Origin: Candidatus Nomurabacteria bacterium UBA5155
Lineage (GTDB): Bacteria; Patescibacteriota; Minisyncoccia; Phycocordibacterales; UBA9973
Direction of reading: 5' to 3'
DNA length: 8,364 nt
Assembly (NCBI GenBank): GCA_002413705.1
Contig: DHXN01000016.1
Location: forward strand, 12,555 to 20,918
In this document: in pieces, positions 1 through 6,100 of the stretch
How positions within the stretch are numbered: position 1 is the first letter of the stretch
Layout of the letters: each line of letters starts with the position of its first letter
The notes under the pieces: model-generated
Seen by the model: the letters and a program-made list of their open reading frames with translations, nothing else
What the model was told of the DNA's origin: nothing
The model's database searches: none
Program-made: the position numbers and the translations under genes

Positions 1-46
1 TCATTATGAGGCCGCGGCGAGGTTTCCTTATTTTATTGCAAATACG

Positions 47-80
47 CCAAAAGCCCATTCCTTTCGGAATGGGCTTTTGG
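47..80 (-). terminator. Hairpin terminator after the lysozyme-like gene
   Basis: A perfect 15-bp stem (47-61 with 66-80) closes a 4-nt loop, and its A-rich and T-rich ends let it act in either direction. On the minus strand it begins 20 nt after the stop codon at 101-103. The run after the stem is only weakly T-rich, because the T-tract is inside the stem, so termination is likely but not certain. Confidence 0.8.
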
Positions 81-100
81 GTTATGTGTAATCTACAGGA

Positions 101-715
101 TTAGGCTGTTGTAGCCGGTACCTGCGTGTTACCGATCTTTGTCATGATGCTTTCTACCTGGGAAGCATAACCTGGGATGACCGAGTTATACACCTTCAAG
201 ATAGCATCAGTTGATTTACCTCCATAGTGCTTTGCAGTATTCGGATTGTCACCACCAAGGTTGGTAGCGAGGTTCTGAATAGCCTGGTTATAGCTACTGA
301 AACTGATATGACATGACCCGAATCCAAACGGACTATAGGTCACGGACTTACATTGATGAAGTCCGCCGGTGGATTCGCGAATCGCAATTGCTGGGATCAG
401 TCGCCAATCGACACCGTGTGCATCAGCGTCAGTCACCATTTCCATACCGTACCCTGCAAGGGGCATGCCATTTTGTGAAAAATAGGCATCAATTTTAGCA
501 GCTTCCTCACTCTCTTTCTTTTTAAGTAAGTCGGTGTCTGTACCAACCGAGGCAGGTTTTGCGTCGGCAGTGCCAGAAATGCTTGATTGATCTGAAGATA
601 CTGTTGGGGTAACTGCATTATTTACAGACGCGGTAAACGCGGACATAGATAATGTAGTAGCCATCAACGGGATAATGATAAATGATCGAGTGATTGAATG
701 TTTTATTGAACTCAT
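101..715 (-). CDS. Exported lysozyme-like (SLT/glucosaminidase-type) protein
   Basis: Probable secreted or membrane-tethered peptidoglycan hydrolase of the lysozyme-like superfamily. With the start at 713-715 (205 aa) the N-terminus is a good signal peptide: basic MSSIKHSITR followed by the hydrophobic SFIIIPLMATTLSMSAFTA. A Ser/Thr/Ala-rich linker follows, then a C-terminal domain of about 120 aa with DWRLIPAIAIRESTGG. The Glu of RESTGG fits the catalytic acid of SLT-type muramidases. Two Cys flank the SPFGFG segment and could form a disulfide, as expected outside the cytoplasm. The domain ends with YNSVIPGYASQVESIMTKI, a tail I associate with CPR lysozyme-like proteins. Longer starts exist at TTG 766 or ATG 760, which suit the promoter at 789-817 but give an untypical leader peptide. 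It is a single-gene unit with its own promoter and terminator. Role in wall turnover or in attack on a host wall is inference; the exact family is uncertain. Confidence 0.7.
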   Translation of the reverse strand: MSSIKHSITRSFIIIPLMATTLSMSAFTASVNNAVTPTVSSDQSSISGTADAKPASVGTDTDLLKKKESEEAAKIDAYFSQNGMPLAGYGMEMVTDADAHGVDWRLIPAIAIRESTGGLHQCKSVTYSPFGFGSCHISFSSYNQAIQNLATNLGGDNPNTAKHYGGKSTDAILKVYNSVIPGYASQVESIMTKIGNTQVPATTA

Positions 716-788
716 AGATTCCGGTTGAGCTCCGGAGGAACTTAGGAAAAGAAAATTCATAACCAATGAAGGTTACGAACCTGCCGAT

Positions 789-817
789 ATAGTAGCACAA
801 AGCGAACTTATTGTCAA
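789..817 (-). promoter_or_regulatory. Sigma70-type promoter for the lysozyme-like gene
   Basis: On the minus strand a perfect TTGACA (812-817) is followed after 17 bp by TACTAT (789-794). The predicted transcript starts near 782. That leaves about 16-22 nt before the TTG 766 or ATG 760 starts, and about 67 nt before ATG 715. Confidence 0.7.
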
Positions 818-819
818 TG

Positions 820-847
820 GTTATACAATGAAAAAAACATGTGTCAA
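820..847 (-). promoter_or_regulatory. Possible second, upstream promoter
   Basis: A second perfect TTGACA (842-847) has TATAAC (820-825) after a 16-bp spacer, about 30 bp upstream of the first promoter. The pair may be tandem promoters for the lysozyme-like gene. It begins directly after the secA terminator T-tract. Confidence 0.4.
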
Positions 848-850
848 ACT

Positions 851-875
851 AAAAAAACCCTTATTTAATAAGGGT
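851..875 (-). terminator. Intrinsic terminator of secA
   Basis: On the minus strand an 8-bp stem (857-864 with 868-875) with a 3-nt loop is followed by an uninterrupted T-run (851-857). It lies about 97 nt after the secA stop. The stem is AT-rich, but hairpin plus T-tract is the standard form. Confidence 0.8.
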
Positions 876-971
876 ATTTTACACAATAAACATTGACGAT
901 TTACCTAATTAATTGTCTTATAAGACTATACCTAAAGGCTGTATCCGGGATTGGAGCTATTTCGCGGACAA

Positions 972-3260
972 TTACTTAGAAATGGCCATAACCATAGCAA
1001 TAACCTGGTCTTTTAGACGTTGTTCCATCTCCCTAAACAGCTTAGTGGACTCCTTTTTATACTCAACCAGCGGCTCACGCTGACCATATGCACGCAGTCC
1101 GACAGACTGACGCATGTGTTCCATGGTATCAATATGTTCTACCCAAAGAGTGTCGGTTGTATAAAGAACGACGCGACGAACCTGTTCCCAGAAAGTATCT
1201 TCCCCTACCAGCTTGATCTTTTCCTTCACGATTGGTTCCAATGTTTCCAGTGCATCGAGTGCATAAAAGCTGCTCATAATATGTCCGCGATCGCCTTCTA
1301 CCATGGCACGGCGTCGGCCATAAATAATAGTTCGCTGGAATGAAAGCACTGTATCGTATTCCAAGGTATTCTTGCGGGCATCAAAGTGAAATCCTTCAAT
1401 CTTCTTCTGAGCTGACTCAAGGGCGCGAGAAACGAAACCGTTTTCAATAGGCTGATCCTCCGGCATACCAAAGCGAGTCATCATACTTTTTAGGCGCTCT
1501 GATCCAAAGACACGCATCAGTTCATCTTCAAGTGAGACATAAAACTGCGTTTCGCCCGGATCACCCTGACGTCCAGAACGTCCGCGCAGCTGGTTATCAA
1601 TACGGCGAGCTTCATGTCGCTCAGTACCGATGACAAACAAACCGCCAAGATCTTTCACTTCTTGTTGTTCTTCCGGAGTTGATGGTGTGCCGCCCAAAAT
1701 AATGTCGACACCGCGACCGGCCAGGTTGGTAGCAATGACGACATTGCCTTTTCGTCCAGCTTGCGCAATGACAGATCCTTCATTTTCGTGATTCTTGGCA
1801 TTCAATACTTGATGCGGAATACCGGCACGTTTCAAATATGCGGCCAACAATTCGTTTTTTTCAATAGATACTGTACCGATCAATACTGGCTGACCATTGG
1901 CATTGAGTGCTTTCACCTTTTGCGCAATCGCTTCAAACTTGCCGTTCTCGGTTTGGAAAATAAGATCATTATGATCAATACGATCTATTGGGCGATGAGT
2001 CGGCACAGAAATCACTCCCAGGTTGTACACCTTCATAAATTCTTCCTCACTGGTTTTGGCGGTACCAGTCATACCGGAGAGCTTTTCGTATAGTTTGAAA
2101 TAGTTTTGATAGGTAATAGAAGCAACAGAGCGAGTTTCTTGTTCTACCTTTACTCCCTCTTTGGCTTCAATGGCCTGATGCAAACCTTCTGACCAACGAC
2201 GGCCCGGCTGCATACGCCCTGTAAATGTATCAACAATGATCACCTCACCGTCTTTCACCACATAGTCTTTATCTTTTTGGAACAATGCGCGAGCACGAAC
2301 TGCTGTCTCCAAATAGTGCGCATATTTGATACCTTTTTCGGTATACATGTTTTCAATGCCAAGCAATTTCTCGGCTTTGGTAATACCGTCATCAGTCAGC
2401 GTGATAGCTTTGAGTTTTTCATCGACAGTAAAGTCTTTCTCCGGTTCCATTTTATTGGCAACATCACGAACAGTCTTGTAGAGGCTCTCTGAATCAGCAA
2501 TGGCAGAAGAAATAATAAGTGGCGTACGAGATTCATCAATCAAAATCGAATCCACTTCGTCGACAACGGCAAAATAGTGATCGCGCTGCACGATTTCTTC
2601 TTTGGTGTTTACCAGGTTGTCGCGCAAATAGTCGAAACCGTACTGACTGTTGGTACCATAGGTGATGTCAGCCAGGTATGCTTCTTTGCGACTGACCGGG
2701 CGCAAGAATTGTTTGATAACTTTGAATGATCCTTCTTCGTCGCGTTCTTCATCGAACTCTTGGTGAGTAGGATCATAGACGAATGATTGATTCTGATCGT
2801 TGATCACGCCGATAGACAGTCCGAGGAAATTATAAATTTGTCCCATCCATGTCGCATCACGGCGAGCAAGGTAGTCATTCACTGTTACCACGTGTACACC
2901 GCGTCCTGCCAGTGCATTTAAATATACAGGCAATGTTGCAACCATCGTCTTCCCTTCACCTGTACGCATCTCGGCAATGTTTCCTTCGTGCAATACTACA
3001 CCTCCGACAAGTTGGACATCATAGTGACGCTTGTTCAGTGTTCGCTTTGCCGCTTCGCGTACTAGCGCAAATGCTTCGGGCAGCAATGCATCGAGTGATT
3101 CACCTTGTGAGTGACGAGTCTTCAAATTGTCTGTTTCAATGGGAAATTGTTCATCAGAAAGAGTTGACAAACGTTCCTCAAAAGAGCCTATTTTGGAGGT
3201 CTTGTTTTGGTAACTTTTAACCTTATTAGTATCAAATAGGGATTGTAGTGAAAATGCCAT
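972..3260 (-). CDS. secA: Protein translocase ATPase SecA, short form
   Basis: SecA is the ATPase that drives preproteins through the SecYEG channel at the inner face of the membrane. From ATG 3260 (762 aa) the motifs appear in order: Walker A MRTGEGKT (98-105), the DEAD-like DEVD (234-237), YGTNSQYGFDYLRDN (about 201-215), MTGTA (397-401) and the arginine-finger motif QLRGRSGRQGD (557-567). The scaffold-helix EYDTVLSFQR follows (634-643), and a conserved LWVEHID (705-711). Compared with E. coli SecA there is an insertion of about 35 acidic residues at 154-191. The helical wing region is roughly 60 residues shorter, and the C-terminal linker and Cys/His zinc tail are absent. The first two points are from memory of the family, not an alignment. 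ATG 3260 is preferred over GTG 3278 because GTG lies in an upstream terminator stem and the -10 box sits 8 bp before ATG. No Shine-Dalgarno is present. Confidence 0.96.
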   Translation of the reverse strand: MAFSLQSLFDTNKVKSYQNKTSKIGSFEERLSTLSDEQFPIETDNLKTRHSQGESLDALLPEAFALVREAAKRTLNKRHYDVQLVGGVVLHEGNIAEMRTGEGKTMVATLPVYLNALAGRGVHVVTVNDYLARRDATWMGQIYNFLGLSIGVINDQNQSFVYDPTHQEFDEERDEEGSFKVIKQFLRPVSRKEAYLADITYGTNSQYGFDYLRDNLVNTKEEIVQRDHYFAVVDEVDSILIDESRTPLIISSAIADSESLYKTVRDVANKMEPEKDFTVDEKLKAITLTDDGITKAEKLLGIENMYTEKGIKYAHYLETAVRARALFQKDKDYVVKDGEVIIVDTFTGRMQPGRRWSEGLHQAIEAKEGVKVEQETRSVASITYQNYFKLYEKLSGMTGTAKTSEEEFMKVYNLGVISVPTHRPIDRIDHNDLIFQTENGKFEAIAQKVKALNANGQPVLIGTVSIEKNELLAAYLKRAGIPHQVLNAKNHENEGSVIAQAGRKGNVVIATNLAGRGVDIILGGTPSTPEEQQEVKDLGGLFVIGTERHEARRIDNQLRGRSGRQGDPGETQFYVSLEDELMRVFGSERLKSMMTRFGMPEDQPIENGFVSRALESAQKKIEGFHFDARKNTLEYDTVLSFQRTIIYGRRRAMVEGDRGHIMSSFYALDALETLEPIVKEKIKLVGEDTFWEQVRRVVLYTTDTLWVEHIDTMEHMRQSVGLRAYGQREPLVEYKKESTKLFREMEQRLKDQVIAMVMAISK

Positions 3261-3268
3261 AGAAGGCC

Positions 3269-3297
3269 ATTTTAACACAAAAAGACCCCTTTTTAAA
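3269..3297 (-). promoter_or_regulatory. Probable secA promoter giving a leaderless mRNA
   Basis: On the minus strand an extended -10 (TG-T-TAAAAT, 3269-3277) ends 8 bp before ATG 3260. A weak -35 TTTAAA (3292-3297) lies 17 bp upstream, inside the preceding terminator stem. Transcription would begin at or within 2-3 nt of the ATG. Confidence 0.55.
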
Positions 3298-3310
3298 GGA
3301 GGCCTTTTTG
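3278..3310 (-). terminator. Terminator after the lysine-repeat gene, abutting the secA promoter
   Basis: Stem arms 3278-3292 and 3295-3310 pair with one mismatch and one bulge, giving a hairpin with A-runs on one side and T-runs on the other, so it may work both ways. It lies about 40 nt after the stop of the 45-aa gene and ends 18 bp before the secA ATG. secA therefore needs a promoter inside or after it, or readthrough. Confidence 0.75.
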
Positions 3311-3350
3311 TTAAGTGGAAAGAGAGTGAGTTTAGAGAGTAAAAGAAAAA

Positions 3351-3488
3351 TTATTTTTTCTTCTTAGCAACTTTCTTTTTTGCTACTTTCTTTACTGACT
3401 TCTTTGCAACTTTCTTAGCTACTTTCTTAGCAACTTTTTTAACTGCTTTCTTAACAGCCTTCTTAGCTACTTTCTTTTTCATTGCCAT
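3351..3488 (-). CDS. 45-aa lysine-rich KKVA-repeat protein, histone-tail-like
   Basis: Short gene read from ATG 3488 to TAA at 3351-3353. The protein is built almost only of Lys, Val and Ala: 24 of 45 residues are Lys, there are no acidic or aromatic residues, and the body repeats K-K-V-A (MAMKKKVAKK, then VKKVAKKVAKKVAKK). Such composition is known from histone H1-like tails and small bacterial nucleoid proteins, so a DNA- or RNA-binding or charge-compacting role is likely; I infer this from composition only. The clear start, stop, upstream promoter and downstream terminator argue that it is a real gene rather than a low-complexity accident. A second in-frame ATG lies at 3482. No Shine-Dalgarno is present; a TAATAT box lies exactly 8 bp before the ATG. 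Whether it acts on the nearby hairpin block is unknown. Confidence 0.75.
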   Translation of the reverse strand: MAMKKKVAKKAVKKAVKKVAKKVAKKVAKKSVKKVAKKKVAKKKK

Positions 3489-3496
3489 AAGTGTAA

Positions 3497-3502
3497 ATAT
3501 TA
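3497..3502 (-). promoter_or_regulatory. TANNNT box 8 bp before the lysine-repeat ATG
   Basis: TAATAT on the minus strand with an 8-nt gap to ATG 3488, the same spacing as at secA and nrdB. No convincing -35 is seen, so this is the weaker of two candidate promoters for the gene. Confidence 0.35.
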
Positions 3503-3542
3503 TGTTTCTATTAATCTTCGGTGATGATCGACCACTTTATTG

Positions 3543-3558
3543 TGATAACGCGTTATCA
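3543..3558. promoter_or_regulatory. 16-bp perfect palindrome, likely operator
   Basis: TGATAACGCGTTATCA is a perfect palindrome. Relative to the promoter at 3573-3601 it would lie at about +8 to +23 of the transcript, a typical repressor position. An overlapping inverted repeat (GTGATGAT 3521-3528 with ATCATCAC 3555-3562) could form a competing leader hairpin. The binding protein is unknown. Confidence 0.5.
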
Positions 3559-3572
3559 TCACTCGTACTTAT

Positions 3573-3601
3573 ATTATCTCTTGCACAACACATGCGTGCA
3601 A
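3573..3601 (-). promoter_or_regulatory. Promoter upstream of the lysine-repeat gene
   Basis: On the minus strand TTGCAC (3596-3601), a 17-bp spacer and GATAAT (3573-3578). The transcript would start near 3566 and carry a leader of about 78 nt. The -35 region also lies in an inverted repeat, TTGCAC (3581-3586) with GTGCAA (3596-3601), which could be a second regulator site. Confidence 0.6.
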
Positions 3602-3619
3602 TAAATATATGTGCGAAGC

Positions 3620-3628
3620 TGTGGATAA
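3620..3628 (-). promoter_or_regulatory. Single perfect DnaA-box sequence
   Basis: The minus strand reads TTATCCACA, identical to the strong E. coli DnaA box, in an AT-rich stretch. No other consensus box was noticed within this intergenic region, so it may be a regulatory or titration site, or chance. Confidence 0.4.
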
Positions 3629-3675
3629 CTCGTGTTTTTATAAATGCAAATTAGTTGCGTTTAATTATTTATAAC

Positions 3676-3765
3676 ACACTCGCAGCACGTCTTATCAATT
3701 TTCGAAACGGCCAGCCCCCGCCCATACCCCGATTTTTGAAAATTGATAAGACGTGCTGCGAGTGT
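3676..3765. repeat. Long hairpin A (a-b-a')
   Basis: A perfect 28-bp inverted repeat (3676-3703 with 3738-3765) encloses a C-rich loop. In RNA read on the plus strand the stem extends by one G-U and three A-U pairs to 32 bp, leaving a 26-nt loop (3708-3733). Segment 3705-3734 is the exact reverse complement of 3867-3896 in hairpin B. The stem has no T-tract and is far longer than a terminator, so I do not call it one. Confidence 0.95.
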
Positions 3766-3834
3766 TCCGTGAAATATTTAAATTATTCAAACAATGTTTT
3801 GATGCCTTTCTTTTATGAAATGTGTTCGAGAGCT

Positions 3835-3926
3835 GAGCCCGGCATCATGATATTTCTGGTTTTAATAATCGGGGTATGGGCGGGGGCTGGCCGTTTTAAA
3901 ACCAGAAATATCATGATGCCGGGCTC
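3835..3926. repeat. Long hairpin B (c-b'-c')
   Basis: A perfect 31-bp inverted repeat (3835-3865 with 3896-3926) encloses a 30-nt G-rich loop. The stem sequence is unrelated to hairpin A. The loop segment 3867-3896 matches hairpin A's loop segment in inverse orientation over 30 of 30 nt, 20 of them G or C. The two hairpins are 69 bp apart (3766-3834), and I see no gene in that spacer. Confidence 0.95.
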
Positions 3927-3942
3927 TACAGATACTTGCATT

Positions 3943-3978
3943 AAAAAAGAGAAAACATCCCGCGAAGGATGTTTTCTC
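3943..3978 (-). terminator. Intrinsic terminator of rnpB
   Basis: A perfect 12-bp stem (3949-3960 with 3967-3978) with a 6-nt loop is followed on the minus strand by six T (3943-3948). It starts just after the 3' strand of RNase P helix P1, as expected for rnpB. It separates rnpB from the long hairpins. Confidence 0.92.
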
Positions 3979-3980
3979 AT

Positions 3981-4290
3981 GTTGTTGCACTCGTAAGCCG
4001 AATTCTGTTTTGATGATCATTTATCTGTGATGATTGTTGCCAATCACCTATAGCGGCACTTCTCGCTTGCGCGAGACACGGCCTTGCACACAGGTAAGGA
4101 TTTAGCCGTTTCATTTTCTATATCTCTATAGAAATTCATCCCGAAGGATGTCTTTGCATTTCTGCTCCGACGTCACTGTTCGCACCTCGTATCTTGCGAT
4201 AGACGGGCGTTACCCGCTACCCGTACGAATCAAATCGTTGTGTGTTCGGACTTTCCTCTATGCAAGCATAGCGATCATTCGGTACAACTT
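3981..4290 (-). ncRNA. rnpB: RNase P RNA
   Basis: Catalytic RNA that removes 5' leaders from pre-tRNAs. The minus strand carries the hallmark GAGGAAAGTCCGAAC (5' strand of P4) and ACAGAATTCGGCTTA (3' strand of P4); these pair across the molecule, leaving the conserved bulged U. P1 forms from GTTGTAC (4282-4288) and GTGCAAC (3984-3990) with one G-U, P2 from ATGATC and GATCAT, and P3 is CTATG-CTTG-CATAG just before P4. The core segment AAATCC...GTGCAAGGCC is also present. At about 310 nt it is compact; I do not see the usual GGTAAGAGC block, so P12-type elements may be reduced. Ends are approximate: the 5' end comes from the promoter spacing and P1, the 3' end from P1 and the terminator. Confidence 0.95.
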
Positions 4291-4294
4291 CTGC

Positions 4295-4322
4295 AGTATA
4301 CGGATATCGTGCCAAATGACAA
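4295..4322 (-). promoter_or_regulatory. rnpB promoter
   Basis: On the minus strand TTGTCA (4317-4322), a 16-bp spacer and TATACT (4295-4300). It fits in the gap after the nrdA stop. Transcription would start about 6 nt downstream, at 4288-4289, exactly where helix P1 begins. Confidence 0.75.
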
Positions 4323-4335
4323 TAGTGACAGGCAC

Positions 4336-6060
4336 TTACGCCTCACAAGTAAGACATTCGATTTCTTGAGCAACAATAATTACTTTGGGTTTTTTTGCAT
4401 CTGTTTCTTGGAGTTTCTTTCTACCGAACTGCTGTGCGGCATTCATACTGTGCTGGTAGTAGAGCGTCTTGATACCCTTTTCCCACGCATAGAGATACAG
4501 TGCATTTAAGTCTTTTGTCGACATTGTCGAATCGATCATGATATTAAGTGATTGCGCCTGGTCGATATATTTCTGACGTGCCGCAGCCTGCTCAATGATA
4601 ACCTTCTGGTCAATTTCACTAAAGGTACGGAAGACTTGCTTTTCGTGGTGTGTTAAACAATCAAGGTGTTGTACTGAACCATCGTTGTCACGGATACTTG
4701 TCCATACTTCTGATGTGTTCGTACCCTTTTCTTCAAGCAATGCTTCAAGTGTCGGATTTTTAATCGTGACCTTCATCTTGTCCACGTCTTTAACAAATGC
4801 ATTTGACATTAACGGTTCAATACTTTGAGATACTTGTCCCAAAATAAACGCGGATGATGTAGTAGGAGCAATGGCGAGAAGTGTGGTATTTCGACGACCA
4901 TAGCCTTTCAAGATTTCCGGTTCCCCGTATTCCTTTGCCATGGCTTCGGATGCCTTGTATGCACGATCCTTAATGAGAGCAAATATTTCCTCGTTTAATA
5001 CTACTGCTTCATGACTATCCATTGCGATATTACTTTCCTGAAGGAAGGTATGCCAACCTAGTACTCCGAGACCAAGCGCGCGGTGTTCTTTTGCAAACTT
5101 ATGCGCTCGCTGCATGAAGTAAAAGGCGGACTGCTTTTGTGAATCATTACTATCGCGCAAGCTTTCAAGACGTGCCACAAATTCCGTAATAACCGTATCA
5201 AGAAACATGGCCAAAGTCTCAACAGCATCAGTGTCTTTCCATTCATGGTAATGACGAAGATTAATAGAAGAAAGACAGCAGACAAATGAAAGTTCATCGT
5301 TGGTAGGAAGGCAGATTTCAGAACACAGGTTACTGCCATGAATCCTCATATTCTTGTCCTTGTACACGTCAACAGTATTGTTGTTTATCGTATCGCTAAA
5401 GAGAATATACGGATAACCGATTTCCGTTCTTCGCTGAATGACTTTCGCCCACACTCTTCGCTTGTCTTGATCACCAGCAATCATTGCCTTAAGCCATTCA
5501 TCGCCTACCGTCACTGCATACGTAGACTCTTGAATCGGATGTCCTTCCTTGCCAATATTTAAAAACTCTTCTATATCACCATGTTCAACCGGAAGGTACG
5601 GCGCAAAATGCCCGCGACGCACTGAACCCTGACTGACAATATTGATGAGGTTATCAAAAAGCTCCATGAAGTGAACCGCTCCAGAAGAGTGACCATTGTC
5701 CTTGATAATTGAGCCACGAGGACGAAGCCCTCCGAAAGCTGCAGATGTGCCGCCGCCGTATTTTGTCATCATGCCCACTTCAGCATGCGTATACAGAATA
5801 CGAGACATATCATCCGCAACGTAACTTCCAAAACAGCTGATCGGAAGCCCGCGTGCCAGTCCATAGTTTGACCAAATAGGAGAAGCGAGCGAATAGAAAC
5901 CACGAGACATGTAATCATAAAACTTGTCGGCAAATCCTGGCTTACCCAAGTGTTTTTCTGCAATTTCCGCAATCTCTCGGATACGCTCTTCAGCAGTGAT
6001 ATTTCCTACGAGATACCCTTTTGATAAAAATTTTCTACTGTTTTCGTTTAGCCAATACAT
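4336..6060 (-). CDS. nrdA: Class I ribonucleotide reductase, catalytic alpha subunit
   Basis: Large subunit of aerobic ribonucleotide reductase, which makes deoxyribonucleotides with a radical delivered by NrdB. At 574 aa it is shorter than E. coli NrdA and begins at WLNENSRKFLSKGYL, so the N-terminal ATP-cone is missing. Visible catalytic residues: redox pair Cys76 (PISCFGS) and Cys261 (FVCCLSSINL), thiyl-site N244-L-C246-S-E248, radical-path Tyr534-Tyr535 (TLYYQHS) and the C-terminal swinging-arm pair Cys569/Cys572 (ECLTCEA). All are in the expected order, so the enzyme should be active. It lies 40 bp downstream of nrdB and is probably co-transcribed. The gap has no Shine-Dalgarno, only the small palindrome TTATCTGATAA (6079-6089). 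Overall-activity control must come from the cone on NrdB. Confidence 0.95.
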   Translation of the reverse strand: MYWLNENSRKFLSKGYLVGNITAEERIREIAEIAEKHLGKPGFADKFYDYMSRGFYSLASPIWSNYGLARGLPISCFGSYVADDMSRILYTHAEVGMMTKYGGGTSAAFGGLRPRGSIIKDNGHSSGAVHFMELFDNLINIVSQGSVRRGHFAPYLPVEHGDIEEFLNIGKEGHPIQESTYAVTVGDEWLKAMIAGDQDKRRVWAKVIQRRTEIGYPYILFSDTINNNTVDVYKDKNMRIHGSNLCSEICLPTNDELSFVCCLSSINLRHYHEWKDTDAVETLAMFLDTVITEFVARLESLRDSNDSQKQSAFYFMQRAHKFAKEHRALGLGVLGWHTFLQESNIAMDSHEAVVLNEEIFALIKDRAYKASEAMAKEYGEPEILKGYGRRNTTLLAIAPTTSSAFILGQVSQSIEPLMSNAFVKDVDKMKVTIKNPTLEALLEEKGTNTSEVWTSIRDNDGSVQHLDCLTHHEKQVFRTFSEIDQKVIIEQAAARQKYIDQAQSLNIMIDSTMSTKDLNALYLYAWEKGIKTLYYQHSMNAAQQFGRKKLQETDAKKPKVIIVAQEIECLTCEA

Positions 6061-6100
6061 ATGATACGTCTTAGTGGTTTATCTGATAATTCGATTTCTC

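Noticed and set aside
2..90. Plus-strand open frame entering from the left edge and ending at TAA 88-90
   Set aside because: It would read through the whole terminator stem at 47-80, and the residues suggest no known protein end. It could be a real C-terminus, but the window gives too little.
915..926. Palindrome GTCTTATAAGAC after the secA stop
   Set aside because: Too short and AT-rich to separate from chance, and it lies between the stop and the terminator without a clear role.
3543..3660. Chromosome origin of replication
   Set aside because: Only one consensus DnaA box is present, all genes on both sides share one strand, and no dnaA or dnaN is nearby. Kept only as a low-interest finding.
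3676..3926. CRISPR array or integron attC site
   Set aside because: There are no regularly spaced direct repeats, and no cas or integrase gene. The stems are perfect and far longer than attC core sites, and the loops are complementary, which neither class explains.
3655..3996. Plus-strand open frame of 113 codons over the hairpin block
   Set aside because: It runs through both arms of the inverted repeats and the rnpB terminator, has no family resemblance, and its length follows from the repeat structure.
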